Origin: Chryseobacterium sp.
Lineage (GTDB): Bacteria > Bacteroidota > Bacteroidia > Flavobacteriales > Weeksellaceae
Reading direction: 5' to 3'
DNA: 64,000 bases
Assembly (NCBI GenBank): GCA_031286615.1
Contig: JAITUA010000019.1
Location: forward strand, 1-64,000
The position numbers and the translations under genes are program-made. Under the pieces are notes generated by a model. That model saw only the letters and a list, made by a program, of their open reading frames with translations. It searched no databases and was not told the origin of the DNA. This document shows, one piece after another, positions 8,968-17,800 of this stretch; positions within the stretch are counted from its first letter, which is position 1, and each line of letters starts with the position of its first letter.

Positions 8968-9771
8968 TTATCTCTTTTTGTACGGAATATTCCAGATCAG
9001 GTCCGCCGCCAGATAATGAACACCTCCATGATGAATACTTCCGCTGTCTCTGATCAGATCATCCATATATCCTATATCCACTGTAAAAGGAGAGTTGGGG
9101 ATTGTAAACATATAGTAAGCTGCAATTCGCATTTCACGATACCCGAAAGAACCCCATTGCGCATCAGGTTCATTGAGATGACTGATAGAGAACAGCGCTT
9201 CTGCACTCAATGCCAGCTTTTGATTGTTTTTAGGAGATAAATTATAGGTTAATTGACTCTTGATACGCGTTCTGAATTGAAAATCTTCCTCTACTTGATG
9301 AAAATCTGCATCAAAAAACTTCCTGAACTCCTGTCGTACCGTATTTTTTAGTTTCCATTTCTTTCCAAGGTCAAAAGTGTAGGCATATCTTCCGTAAATT
9401 CTGAATTCCTGTTCCGTATTTTCTTTATCATAAGGAGCGGTGTTTTCGTACTGAGGCTGCCTGCGGTAACTGATGGCATAGCTGTACTGCTGATGGGGTG
9501 CAAAAGAATGATATACTTCGTGATTTAAGACAATGATAGCCTGTTTTGAAAATAAATTATGATTATCCGGACTGCTTTTTCGCCCGATGGCAATATAGCT
9601 CAACGCTTGTTTCTTTCCTAAAGAATCCAGCTGTCGTTTGACTCCAAAGGCAGACCAGAATGCATTATTGGCATCTCCCAAACCGGGTGGACTGATCTGT
9701 GCTTTTAAGGTTGAACCGATAAAGCCGAATAAAAATAATACTGCAAAAAGTTTCTTTATGCTCAACATCAT
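8968..9771 (-). CDS. DUF2490 family outer-membrane-type protein
   Basis: 267 residues from the ATG at 9771 (a second ATG follows directly). It starts with a Sec signal peptide (LSIKKLFAVLFLFGFIGSTLKAQ). The body alternates short amphipathic strands ending in aromatic residues (YSYAISYRRQPQYE, RIYGRYAYTFDLG, RIAAYYMFTI), as in DUF2490, a predicted outer-membrane beta-barrel family common in Bacteroidota. A longer in-frame start at 9900 would put a signal peptide 45 residues inside the protein and lies upstream of the -7 element at 9864, so it is rejected. Biochemical role unknown. Confidence 0.75.
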   Translation of the reverse strand: MMLSIKKLFAVLFLFGFIGSTLKAQISPPGLGDANNAFWSAFGVKRQLDSLGKKQALSYIAIGRKSSPDNHNLFSKQAIIVLNHEVYHSFAPHQQYSYAISYRRQPQYENTAPYDKENTEQEFRIYGRYAYTFDLGKKWKLKNTVRQEFRKFFDADFHQVEEDFQFRTRIKSQLTYNLSPKNNQKLALSAEALFSISHLNEPDAQWGSFGYREMRIAAYYMFTIPNSPFTVDIGYMDDLIRDSGSIHHGGVHYLAADLIWNIPYKKR

Positions 9772-9863
9772 GGATAACTTCTTTATTGTTAGTTTTAAAT
9801 GACTGCGAAACCATAAAATGGATAAAAATACCATTAATACACAGTGAGAATACTTTAAGATGT

Positions 9864-9871
9864 CAAAATTA
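9864..9871 (-). promoter_or_regulatory. Bacteroidota -7 element for the DUF2490 gene
   Basis: TAATTTTG on the minus strand, 93 bases before the chosen ATG at 9771, giving a leader of about 85 bases. Confidence 0.4.
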
Positions 9872-9988
9872 GAGGCTTTATTCATAGAATGTTTATTCAA
9901 AAACTTTTAATACTGTTTAAAAACATGACAAAATAAAGAGATGATTTAGGATAGATTTAGGAATGAAGTTTTCTGAATCAAATAATGA

Positions 9989-10029
9989 TTGTGGATAAAA
10001 TGTGGATAACTTGTGGAAAAGTGGATAAA
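9989..10029 (+). other. cluster of four DnaA-box-like sequences
   Basis: TGTGGATAA at 9990 and 10001 (each the exact reverse complement of the DnaA box TTATCCACA), TGTGGAAAA at 10012 and AGTGGATAA at 10020. The first three are spaced 11 bases, one helical turn. They lie in a 365-base AT-rich gap between convergently oriented minus-strand units, with no obvious coding content. This is either a DnaA-binding regulatory or titration site or part of a replication origin. No dnaA gene is in the window. Confidence 0.5.
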
Positions 10030-10075
10030 TAAATATAGGAGTATAATTTTCTGATACAGGTACAAACAATAGCAA

Positions 10076-10106
10076 ATTGCCACAGTATTTTGTATACTGT
10101 GGCAAT
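10076..10106 (-). terminator. hairpin after the small gene at 10137
   Basis: ATTGCCACAGTAT and TATACTGTGGCAAT form a long stem with a short loop, 30 bases beyond the stop of the minus-strand gene. The T run on the minus side is weak, so it may act mainly as an mRNA end-stabilising hairpin. Confidence 0.55.
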
Positions 10107-10136
10107 CTGGTTTTTATGGACTGGTTTATTTATATT

Positions 10137-10553
10137 TTAGTTTTGCCCTGTCTTACACATGGCATCCCATGTCGTCCAAAAGTGGGCATTAATAGCACCG
10201 ATAGGAGGATTGGTGCTGTCTGCAACAATACCTACCATTGATGCACAGTTAGAATTACAGCCTATTTCATTATGGCTTCCACTCTGAGGCGGAATCTGAC
10301 GCCATGTACCGGTAGATCCGCTTAGTAATTCTACTTTAATCTCAAAGATCCCTGAAAGATTGGGAGTCTGAATTTGTTTGGTTGGATTTTCACTGGAAAT
10401 AGTATCGCTCCAATTTCCCTGTGAGAATGTTACACGCCATGTAGATATCATTTTGGCGGTGTCGTTTTGAGGTGAAAGGTATACCCAAAACTGTGCTCCG
10501 TTTCCAAGTACGAGTTGACCTGAAGAATTTACATTTACACTTGTTGATGTCAT
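10137..10553 (-). CDS. small uncharacterised protein
   Basis: 138 residues (MTSTSVNVNSSGQLVLGNGA). No signal peptide and no membrane helix. The sequence is strand-like with many Ser, Thr, Asn and Trp residues (FWVYLSPQNDTAKMISTWRV, FWTTWDAMC), and three Cys sit near the C-terminus (GCNSNCASM). The composition would suit a small beta-sandwich or lectin-like fold, but I recognise no family and claim none. It stands alone, between the DnaA-box gap and the tRNA. Confidence 0.6.
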   Translation of the reverse strand: MTSTSVNVNSSGQLVLGNGAQFWVYLSPQNDTAKMISTWRVTFSQGNWSDTISSENPTKQIQTPNLSGIFEIKVELLSGSTGTWRQIPPQSGSHNEIGCNSNCASMVGIVADSTNPPIGAINAHFWTTWDAMCKTGQN

Positions 10554-10704
10554 ATTGATTTGGATTTTAATTGATTAGATTGTAATCCAAAGTAACGAAG
10601 AACAAGGCAGATGCTGTATAGTATAAATTACCAATTATGTTTTTGAGTATAAATATTTATGAAGTAGAAAATTGAATATGAGTAAAGAATTTTAACCAAA
10701 AAAT

Positions 10705-10740
10705 AAGCCTGTGCTTCATTAGCACAGGCTTTAATTTTTT
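10705..10740 (-). terminator. terminator downstream of tRNA-Ser
   Basis: AAGCCTGTGC and GCACAGGCTT form a perfect 10-bp stem, with an A run on one side and a T run on the other, so it can work in both directions. It lies just beyond the 3' end of the tRNA. Confidence 0.8.
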
Positions 10741-10742
10741 TG

Positions 10743-10829
10743 CAGAGAGGAAGGGATTCGAACCCTCGATACAGTTACCCGTATACTACCTTTCCAGGGT
10801 AGCTCCTTCAACCACTCGGACACCTCTCT
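10743..10829 (-). tRNA. tRNA-Ser (GGA anticodon)
   Basis: 87 bases. On the minus strand the 5' acceptor arm AGAGAGG pairs with CCTCTCT at the 3' end. The D arm is TCCGAGTGGTTGAAGGAGCT, the anticodon loop is in CCTGGAAAGG (GGA, reading UCC and UCU), there is a long class II variable arm, and the T loop is GGTTCGAATCC. The 3' CCA is not fully encoded (G then CAA). The start was set by the 7-bp acceptor stem. Confidence 0.95.
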
Positions 10830-10884
10830 TTTTGAGATTGCAAAAATAGTGTAATTTCTTTAATATCCAAATTATTCTTGCAAT

Positions 10885-11901
10885 TTAATCCGTAATTTCT
10901 CCACAAAGGCTTCTGGTGAAATTATCAGCAAAACTTCCGGAGTAGCTTGGATTATCAATAAGGTGCATTGCTTTGGTAATAGCTGTTTCTGCGGTCATAT
11001 CCCTTCCGCTGATCGCTCCGATTCTGGAGAAAATATTACTGTTTTCATACTTTCCGAATGAGATACCTCCTGAGATACACTGGCTTACCACTACGATTTC
11101 CGTTCCGTTATTTCTGATTTCCTGAAGCGTTTCCTGGGTTTTTTCACTACTGAAAATAGTTCCCGAACCAAAAACCTGAAGAATAAGAACCTTCATTTTA
11201 GGAATTTCTCTGAAATGACTTAAGTGCATTCCCGGAAAAATTCTCCAGAATAAAACATCTTCAGAAATATGTTCATCTACATGGAATTCTACTTCAGGAT
11301 CACAACGGAACAGGTTATCTTTAAGAATATTCAAATGAACTCCGGACTGTCCCAGAATAGGGTAGTTTGGACTTGCATAGGCATCAAAATACTCGGCAGA
11401 ATATTTCAACGTTCTGTTTCCTCTTAATAATTTATATTCAAAATAGATGGCAACTTCCTGTATTACTGCTTCATCATTCTCATAAAGGCTGGCATAATAA
11501 AGGCTGGTCAGAAGATTTTCCTTTGCATCTGTTCTCAGATCACCAATCGGAAGCTGAGAGCCGGTCATGATGACGGGTTTTCTTAATCCTTTTAACATGA
11601 AGCTTAATGCTGATGCCGTATAAGACATGGTATCAGTCCCGTGAAGAATCAGAAATCCGTCGTAGTCATTATAGTTTTTAAGAATATAATTGGCGATAAT
11701 CCTCCATTCTTCAGGTCCCATATCCGATGAATCCAGTGGTTTGGCGAAAGGATGAACGAAGACTTCACATTCCATAAGCCTCATTTCAGGCATCTTTTCA
11801 AAGATATTACCAAAATCAAAGGCACGGAGACTTCCGGTTTCATAATCTTTTTCCATTCCGATGGTTCCACCGGTATAGATGAGCAGGACTTTTCGCTTCA
11901 T
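10885..11901 (-). CDS. ansA: type I L-asparaginase (cytosolic)
   Basis: 338 residues, the length of type I asparaginases, with no signal peptide. It hydrolyses asparagine to aspartate and ammonia. Both threonine signatures are present: TGGTIG at residues 10-15 with the nucleophile, and LHGTDTMS (86-93) carrying T89 and D90. RTDAKENL supplies the conserved lysine. TGSQLPIGDLRTDA is the usual substrate-loop neighbourhood. The window also holds asparagine synthetase (41482), so both directions of asparagine turnover are encoded here. A -7 element lies at 11948. Confidence 0.92.
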   Translation of the reverse strand: MKRKVLLIYTGGTIGMEKDYETGSLRAFDFGNIFEKMPEMRLMECEVFVHPFAKPLDSSDMGPEEWRIIANYILKNYNDYDGFLILHGTDTMSYTASALSFMLKGLRKPVIMTGSQLPIGDLRTDAKENLLTSLYYASLYENDEAVIQEVAIYFEYKLLRGNRTLKYSAEYFDAYASPNYPILGQSGVHLNILKDNLFRCDPEVEFHVDEHISEDVLFWRIFPGMHLSHFREIPKMKVLILQVFGSGTIFSSEKTQETLQEIRNNGTEIVVVSQCISGGISFGKYENSNIFSRIGAISGRDMTAETAITKAMHLIDNPSYSGSFADNFTRSLCGEITD

Positions 11902-11947
11902 GTACTATTTTTAATTAAGAATTGGAGCCCGATTAGGGTTCATAGGT

Positions 11948-11955
11948 CAAAATTA
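11948..11955 (-). promoter_or_regulatory. Bacteroidota -7 element for ansA
   Basis: TAATTTTG on the minus strand, 47 bases before the asparaginase ATG. Confidence 0.45.
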
Positions 11956-12063
11956 CGTTAATTTGCAAAGATTTGAAAATGAATGAAAGGCTTAGATCAA
12001 AATTTTATAAAAATAAGATGGTAATTGTAGGCGTTACATTGAGCTATTGGAAAAAATAACTAG

Positions 12064-12744
12064 ATGCAGATGAGTGATTTAGCACAGACTTATGAATATT
12101 TAAAACAGTTTTTAACCGAAGAGAGACTGGCAAAAATTGAACATTTTTCGCAGGAAAGTTCAGACTTTGTGCTTCCGGTTGTAGAAGATGTCTATCAGTT
12201 TAGAAATGCAGCAGCAATTGTACGCTCTGTGGAGGCTTGCGGCTTTCATAAAGTAGTCGCTTTACAGGAAGAATATAGTTTTGAACCTAATCTTCGGGTA
12301 ACAAAAGGCGCAGATACGTGGGTTGAGGTAGAAAAGCTTCCCCGAAATATGGAATCCTTTCAAAGCATTAAAGACAGAGGATATAAAATTGTGGTGGTTT
12401 CATTAGAAAATAATGCTAAAATGCTGCCTGAATATGAAATTACAGAACCCATTGCATTGGTTTTCGGAACTGAAATGGAAGGTGTTTCTCAGGAGATTTT
12501 AGACTTTGCAGATGAAACACTGGCAATTCCGATGTATGGTTTTACAAGGAGTTTTAATGTTTCTGTGGCTGCTTCAATCTGTATGTATGAATTGAAACAA
12601 AAGCTGATAAAATCTGATATTGATTATAAACTGGATGAAGAAAAACTTTTAAGAATGAAAATCCTTTGGACGGTAAATTCAATCAGAAGCGGACAGCAGA
12701 TCTTTGACAAATATCTGAGAGAAAATAATATTGACTGGAAATAA
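12064..12744 (+). CDS. TrmH-family tRNA/rRNA 2'-O-methyltransferase
   Basis: 226 residues. SPOUT-fold enzyme that methylates a ribose 2'-OH using S-adenosylmethionine. The three family motifs are visible: motif 1 FRNAAAIVRSVEACGF, motif 2 LVFGTEMEGVSQEILD, and motif 3 IPMYGFTRSFNVSVAASI, which makes the trefoil knot and SAM pocket. The layout best matches TrmH (tRNA guanosine-18 methylase), but rRNA targets are possible. The start is either the ATG at 12064 or that at 12070; the difference is two residues. It is the only plus-strand gene between 9 and 14.8 kb and ends at a shared bidirectional terminator. Confidence 0.85.
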   Translation: MQMSDLAQTYEYLKQFLTEERLAKIEHFSQESSDFVLPVVEDVYQFRNAAAIVRSVEACGFHKVVALQEEYSFEPNLRVTKGADTWVEVEKLPRNMESFQSIKDRGYKIVVVSLENNAKMLPEYEITEPIALVFGTEMEGVSQEILDFADETLAIPMYGFTRSFNVSVAASICMYELKQKLIKSDIDYKLDEEKLLRMKILWTVNSIRSGQQIFDKYLRENNIDWK

Positions 12745-12755
12745 GATCCAGAAAT

Positions 12756-12787
12756 AAAAAAGAGAAGGCGCTGAACCTTCTCTTTTT
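12756..12787. terminator. bidirectional terminator between converging genes
   Basis: AAAAAAGAGAAGG and CCTTCTCTTTTT with an 8-base loop. It serves the TrmH-type gene on the plus strand and the rsmE operon on the minus strand. Confidence 0.85.
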
Positions 12788-12792
12788 GTTAT

Positions 12793-13488
12793 CTATATCA
12801 TGTTGTAATAATTCCATGCTGCTACAAAAACTCCTGCAGTTTCCGTTCTCAGCCTTTGATTTCCGAGAGAAACGGCTTTTACTTTATTTTCTGCCAGAAA
12901 TGCAATTTCCTTTTCAGAAAAATCACCTTCAGGACCTATTAAAAATGTAAGCTGCTCCAATAGAGGAATATTTTTAAGATCAATTCTTTCCAGATTCTCA
13001 TGACAGTGTGCTACAAAAGTATGTTCCGGATCAGTGTTTTTCAGGAAGTCTGTTAGCTTTATAGCATCATTGATGACCGGAAAATGAAATCTCAGACTTT
13101 GCTTCGATGCAGCAACAGCCTGTTTCCTGATTTTATCAATATTAATATTTTTACGTTCTGTTTTCTCGGTTACAATAATACTGATCTCCGAAATACCCAT
13201 TTCCACGGCTTTCTCCACAAAAAACTCAATCCTGTCAATATTCTTGGTGGGAGCAATCGCAATATGAAGTCTGGGAATGAATTCCGGTAGATTTTCTTTG
13301 ATCTCAGAAACATCAATACCTGCTTTTTTACCTTCTATAACGAGTTTTCCGGAAGCAAGTTTCCCTTTTCCATCCGTCACATGAATATCTTCACCATCTC
13401 TCATACGAAGCACTTTTACAATATGCTGCTGTTCTTCGTCATTGATGATGACCTTCTGATCTGTTATTTCTCCGTAAAATAATTTCAT
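12793..13488 (-). CDS. rsmE: 16S rRNA (uracil-1498-N3)-methyltransferase
   Basis: 231 residues. RsmE methylates U1498 of 16S rRNA at N3. Seen: an N-terminal PUA-like part (HIVKVLRMRDGEDIHVTDGK), the linker AIAPTKNIDRIEFFVEKAVE, and the C-terminal SPOUT knot LIGPEGDFSEKEI with LGNQRLRTETAG, the family's SAM-binding signatures. It is the last gene of a three-gene minus-strand operon (tsaD, unknown, rsmE). Its ATG overlaps the stop of the preceding gene by four bases (ATGA), implying coupled translation. Confidence 0.93.
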   Translation of the reverse strand: MKLFYGEITDQKVIINDEEQQHIVKVLRMRDGEDIHVTDGKGKLASGKLVIEGKKAGIDVSEIKENLPEFIPRLHIAIAPTKNIDRIEFFVEKAVEMGISEISIIVTEKTERKNINIDKIRKQAVAASKQSLRFHFPVINDAIKLTDFLKNTDPEHTFVAHCHENLERIDLKNIPLLEQLTFLIGPEGDFSEKEIAFLAENKVKAVSLGNQRLRTETAGVFVAAWNYYNMI

Positions 13489-13880
13489 ATATCCTGAGTT
13501 AAGAATGCAACTCCTGTTTTTATAGTTGTGTAGATGTCTGTATCACATTCACGGTAAGAACACATGTATATTTCTTCAATCCAGATATTATTAATGAAAA
13601 TCAGATTTAAATATTCCTGTTTTCTCAAATTATTTTTGATCGATAAATAGTCTCCTTCTTTTGGGGTATATGGAAAACTGAAAAGATGTTCAGAATTTAT
13701 TTTTTTTATAATTTCCTCTTTTATATCCTGAATATATCCTGTCTCAGAACTTGATGGAAAGTAATCTAAGGCATTTTCTGCATCTTCATTTTTTCCTGTA
13801 ACAGTTTCTAATACCCAATAATATTTTGAATTCTTTTTAGAATGTGTTCCCAGTACTTTTTCTTCTAAGAGTATTTTCAT
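13485..13880 (-). CDS. uncharacterised protein coupled between tsaD and rsmE
   Basis: 131 residues, soluble, acidic and aromatic-rich (KYYWVLETVTGKNEDAENAL, FSFPYTPKEGDYLSIK, NNIWIEEIYMCSYRECDTDI). No domain recognised. Its ATG overlaps the tsaD stop and its stop overlaps the rsmE ATG, each by four bases, so all three are on one message and probably translated in sequence. Association with two RNA-modification genes is suggestive only. Confidence 0.75.
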   Translation of the reverse strand: MKILLEEKVLGTHSKKNSKYYWVLETVTGKNEDAENALDYFPSSSETGYIQDIKEEIIKKINSEHLFSFPYTPKEGDYLSIKNNLRKQEYLNLIFINNIWIEEIYMCSYRECDTDIYTTIKTGVAFLTQDI

Positions 13881-14893
13881 AAATCGTATTTTGCCGTTGC
13901 CGAAGTTCTCAAATCCGTAAATTCACCTCTCTCAAACTTCAGTTTTGCTACCATGGCGATCATTGCAGCATTGTCTGTAGTATATTCAAATTTTGGAATA
14001 TAAATACCCCAGCCCAGTCTTTCTTTATTATCTTCCATTGCTTTTCTCAGTGCAGAATTGGCAGATACACCACCTGCAATAGCAACTTCATTGACGTTAA
14101 GATCTTTGGCAGCTTTTTCAAGTTTATTCATCAGGATTTCAATGATGGATTTCTGTACAGATGCACACAGATCATTTAGATTTTCCTTGATGAAATCCGG
14201 ATTTTTTCTGACTTCTTTCTGTATGAAATACAATACCGAAGTTTTAATACCGCTGAAAGAATAATCATAGTTTTCCAGCTTCGGTTTATTGAATTTAAAA
14301 GCATCAGGATTCCCTTCCTTGGCAAGTCTGTCAATGATAGGTCCGGCAGGATAATCAAGGTCAAAAATCTTTCCGATTTTATCAAAAGCTTCTCCTGCGG
14401 CATCATCAATGGTTTTTCCGATAATTTCCATATCGAAATAGTCTTTTACCAGTACAATCATGGTATGTCCGCCACTTACCGTAAGACATAAGAATGGAAA
14501 AGTAGGCGGCACAGGATTTGCATCTTCGATGAAATGGGCCAGAATGTGGGCTTGAAGGTGATTTACTTCAATTAACGGAACGTTAAGGCTCATAGCCAAA
14601 GACTTAGCAAATGATGTTCCTACAAGAAGAGATCCTAAAAGTCCGGGTCCGCGTGTAAATCCTATAGCTGAGATTGCATTTTGTTGTATATTTGCTTTGG
14701 AAAAAGATTTTTCAACAACGGGAATAATATTTTGCTGATGGGCCCGTGAAGCCAATTCAGGGACAACACCACCATACTCTTTGTGGATGGCCTGGTTCGC
14801 GGCAATGTTTGAAAGAATAGAATTTCCCTTGATGATAGCTGCTGAGGTGTCGTCGCAGGACGATTCAATACCTAAAATTATAGAGTCGCTCAT
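13877..14893 (-). CDS. tsaD: tRNA N6-adenosine threonylcarbamoyltransferase
   Basis: 338 residues, the normal length. TsaD, with TsaB and TsaE, transfers the threonylcarbamoyl group to A37 of ANN-decoding tRNAs. The ASKHA fold is plain: ILGIESSCDDTSAAI (residues 6-20), GGVVPELASRAHQ, the iron or zinc ligands H112 and H116 (NHLQAHILAH), SGGHTMI, FDKIGK, and TTDNAAM near the C-terminus. The start is fixed by the conserved N-terminus. It is divergent from tamB with only four bases between the two ATGs. Confidence 0.96.
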   Translation of the reverse strand: MSDSIILGIESSCDDTSAAIIKGNSILSNIAANQAIHKEYGGVVPELASRAHQQNIIPVVEKSFSKANIQQNAISAIGFTRGPGLLGSLLVGTSFAKSLAMSLNVPLIEVNHLQAHILAHFIEDANPVPPTFPFLCLTVSGGHTMIVLVKDYFDMEIIGKTIDDAAGEAFDKIGKIFDLDYPAGPIIDRLAKEGNPDAFKFNKPKLENYDYSFSGIKTSVLYFIQKEVRKNPDFIKENLNDLCASVQKSIIEILMNKLEKAAKDLNVNEVAIAGGVSANSALRKAMEDNKERLGWGIYIPKFEYTTDNAAMIAMVAKLKFERGEFTDLRTSATAKYDL

Positions 14894-14897
14894 AATA

Positions 14898-17800
14898 ATG
14901 GCAAAGTTAGAGAATAATAACGAGAATGAGAATAAAAAATCTGTAGCTGAAAACCTAGGGGATCAGGTGCAGAAAACTGTCGGAAATGTTGAAGAAAAAG
15001 TTCGGGAGACAGTAAAAGAAGCATCTGAGCTGGCTTCGGATGCTATACATCATCCTGTGGAAACAGCTGAAGAGTTTGGGAAACAGGCGATGAAAGACGT
15101 TACCAGCTATACCTGGTGGGCAAAACTTCTTTTGATTCTCTTTTGGCTTGGCTTATTTGTGGTAGGAGGTATATTGGTTGTTATCAATCTTCCTGTAACA
15201 AAGCAATGGGCGGCAGATCAGGCTCTTCAAATCGTAAATAAAGACTTCAAATCAGGGTTTTCCACAGAAAGTGTGGATGTTAACTACTTTGGAGATGTAA
15301 CGATAAAAGGTTTAAAAGTAAAAGATTATAAAGGATTCGATTTTATTAAAGCCCGCGAATTCCGTGCAGATTCAGACTGGATCTCCCTTGCTGTGAATGC
15401 TATTTCAGGAAAAAGCAATTCTTTAAGCTTTAATTCCCTGACCCTCGTTAATGCAGAAGTAAGAGTAATTACCTATAAAGGAGACAGTATATCCAATTTT
15501 GTAAGATTTACAGAGCTCTTTGACGACGGAAAGAAAAGAGACCCCAGGAAACCTCCTTTTCAACTGAATTCCAGAGTCCAGATTATTGATTCTAAAGTTT
15601 CCATCGTCAATGAAAACTCTCCCGGAGAACAGGGAAAATGGCTGACGGCAACACAATTCAACTTAAAAGCACCTAACGTAAAAGTCAACGGACCGAATGT
15701 CTCTGCTTTGATCAATAATATGTCCTTTGTGACCTCAAGGTGGGGAAAATCTCATATTGTGGATACTTTTTCAACAGAACTGTCTTTAACGAAACAGTTT
15801 CTGTCATTAAAAGACCTTACGCTGAATACCGATCATACCTTACTTCAGGGAGATATTAAATTTAATCTTCATGACGGATCATGGTCAGATTTTGCAGACA
15901 GAGTAAGATGGGATATGAACATTCAGCAGGGAAGCCAGGTAAGTGGTTATGATATCAGTTATTTTGTGACGAACTGGGATAATATAAAACCGTTCAATCT
16001 TTCAGGGACGATGACGGGGCCTTTAAATAAGTTCCATCTGGAGAATTTCCTGATCAGAAATCCTGATGTGAATATTGCAACCAAAACGATGAAGGTTGAT
16101 AACCTGCTGAAAGGACATTTTGCTATTGAAACAAAAGACCTTTCCGCAGATTTTACTTATAAAGATTTAAAAGCAATGATGCCTTCCTTTATCTCCAAAA
16201 AGATGAAGAACTTTGCTGATGATTTCGGGAAATTAAAATACAACGGAACAGCAAAAGTAAATCCGGATCAGATCTATGTGGAGAACGGAAATCTGATGAC
16301 AGGAATAGGGCAGGCCAAAATTTCCAAACTTACGTTGACCGGGTATAGCACAGCGATGCCAAAATATTCCGGTTATCTTGATGTAAAAGACCTTAATACA
16401 TCTGTCATTACAAAGAATAAAACGGTAGGCCTGATCTCAGGTAAATTTGATCTTAACGGGCAAAGCTTTGATGTAAATACCATGCGTCTGACGACTAAAT
16501 CTCAGATTGCAAGTGTTGAAATTATGGATAAAACGATCAATAATCTGTATCTGGATGGATTATTGGATCATAAAAAATATAACGGACTTATCACTGTTAA
16601 TGATGAGCAGGCAAAAGCTACAATTAAAGGATTAATAGATTTCAGTACTTCAAGAGTAGCAATGGATGTCAACGCGGATGTCACCTATCTGAACATGAAT
16701 TATTTTACCAATAAGCCTGGCAGCCAGGTGGTAAGCGGTCAGGTTGACGGAAAGATGGCCATGTCTTTCATTAATGATCTTACGCTGGACGTTAATGCTA
16801 ACAATCTGAACTTTGCTACAGCAACTCAAAAATATAATATTCCGAATGCCAAATTAAAAACCTTTGTAGAAGCAGGAGGCCGTGTGATTGATGTGGATGC
16901 TCCGGGAGCTGCTACAGGGAAGATATCGGGAAGATACAGCCTTGCAGATCTTGCAGGAATGGTTGAAAACGGAGTCGGAAAAATATTGGTGGGACCACCG
17001 CCGAGAAAATTATACCGCGGACAGAATTTTGCCCTGAAATTTGATGTTCAGCAGGGATTGGTCAATTACTTTTTACCCGAACTTAGACTTCCTCAGGGAG
17101 CTATTGTAGAAGGTGAATATGACGGAAATTCAAACAACCTGATCCTGAATCTGGATGCTGCTTCTTTGAAATATATGATGACGAAGGAGGAAGAGATTAC
17201 GGATGCTGATAAAGCACTGGCGGCTTCCAATCCTGATTATAAAGTTAATGACCGAAAAAATATCAACAGAGACAGTGCAATGGTGGACAGTGTTAAGGTA
17301 AGAATTAACACAGCAGACCTGAATCAGCAATTGTATGCAAGAATCAATAGGGTAGTTTATAATAAAAATGTTATCAAAGATTTTGAGCTTAAAGGAAATA
17401 ATGAAAACGGAAATACCCTTCATTTAGCTACTGTGTTTAAGCATGGAAGCCCTGATGATGAAATTAATGAAAAGCTTAAAGAATATGCTATAAATGTAGA
17501 TCAGTCTACCGATGCTGCCGGAGATTATGTGTTCAGATTTGAGCCTACGGAAGTAAAATTCAATGAAGTGACCTGGGCCATAGATACAAGTCCGGAACTC
17601 AATCACTCCATTACGTATAGAAGGAATACCGGAGATTTTGATATCAGAAATCTGAGGGTTTATTCCGATAAAAGCGCGTTGTTTATTAAAGAAGCACAAT
17701 TTAAATCGGCAAAAGATTTTTATGTAGATGCCGATATCAATGACTTTTCTATAGAAAAACTCCTGGAAATGCAGTCCGGAGGAAATACAATGGATATAAA

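Noticed and set aside
8896-9240. 114-codon plus-strand reading frame
   Set aside because: It starts in the bidirectional terminator and is antisense to the DUF2490 gene.
14781-14897. N-terminal extension of TamB
   Set aside because: The extra 39 residues are antisense to the conserved N-terminus of tsaD and precede the natural charged tail and membrane helix.
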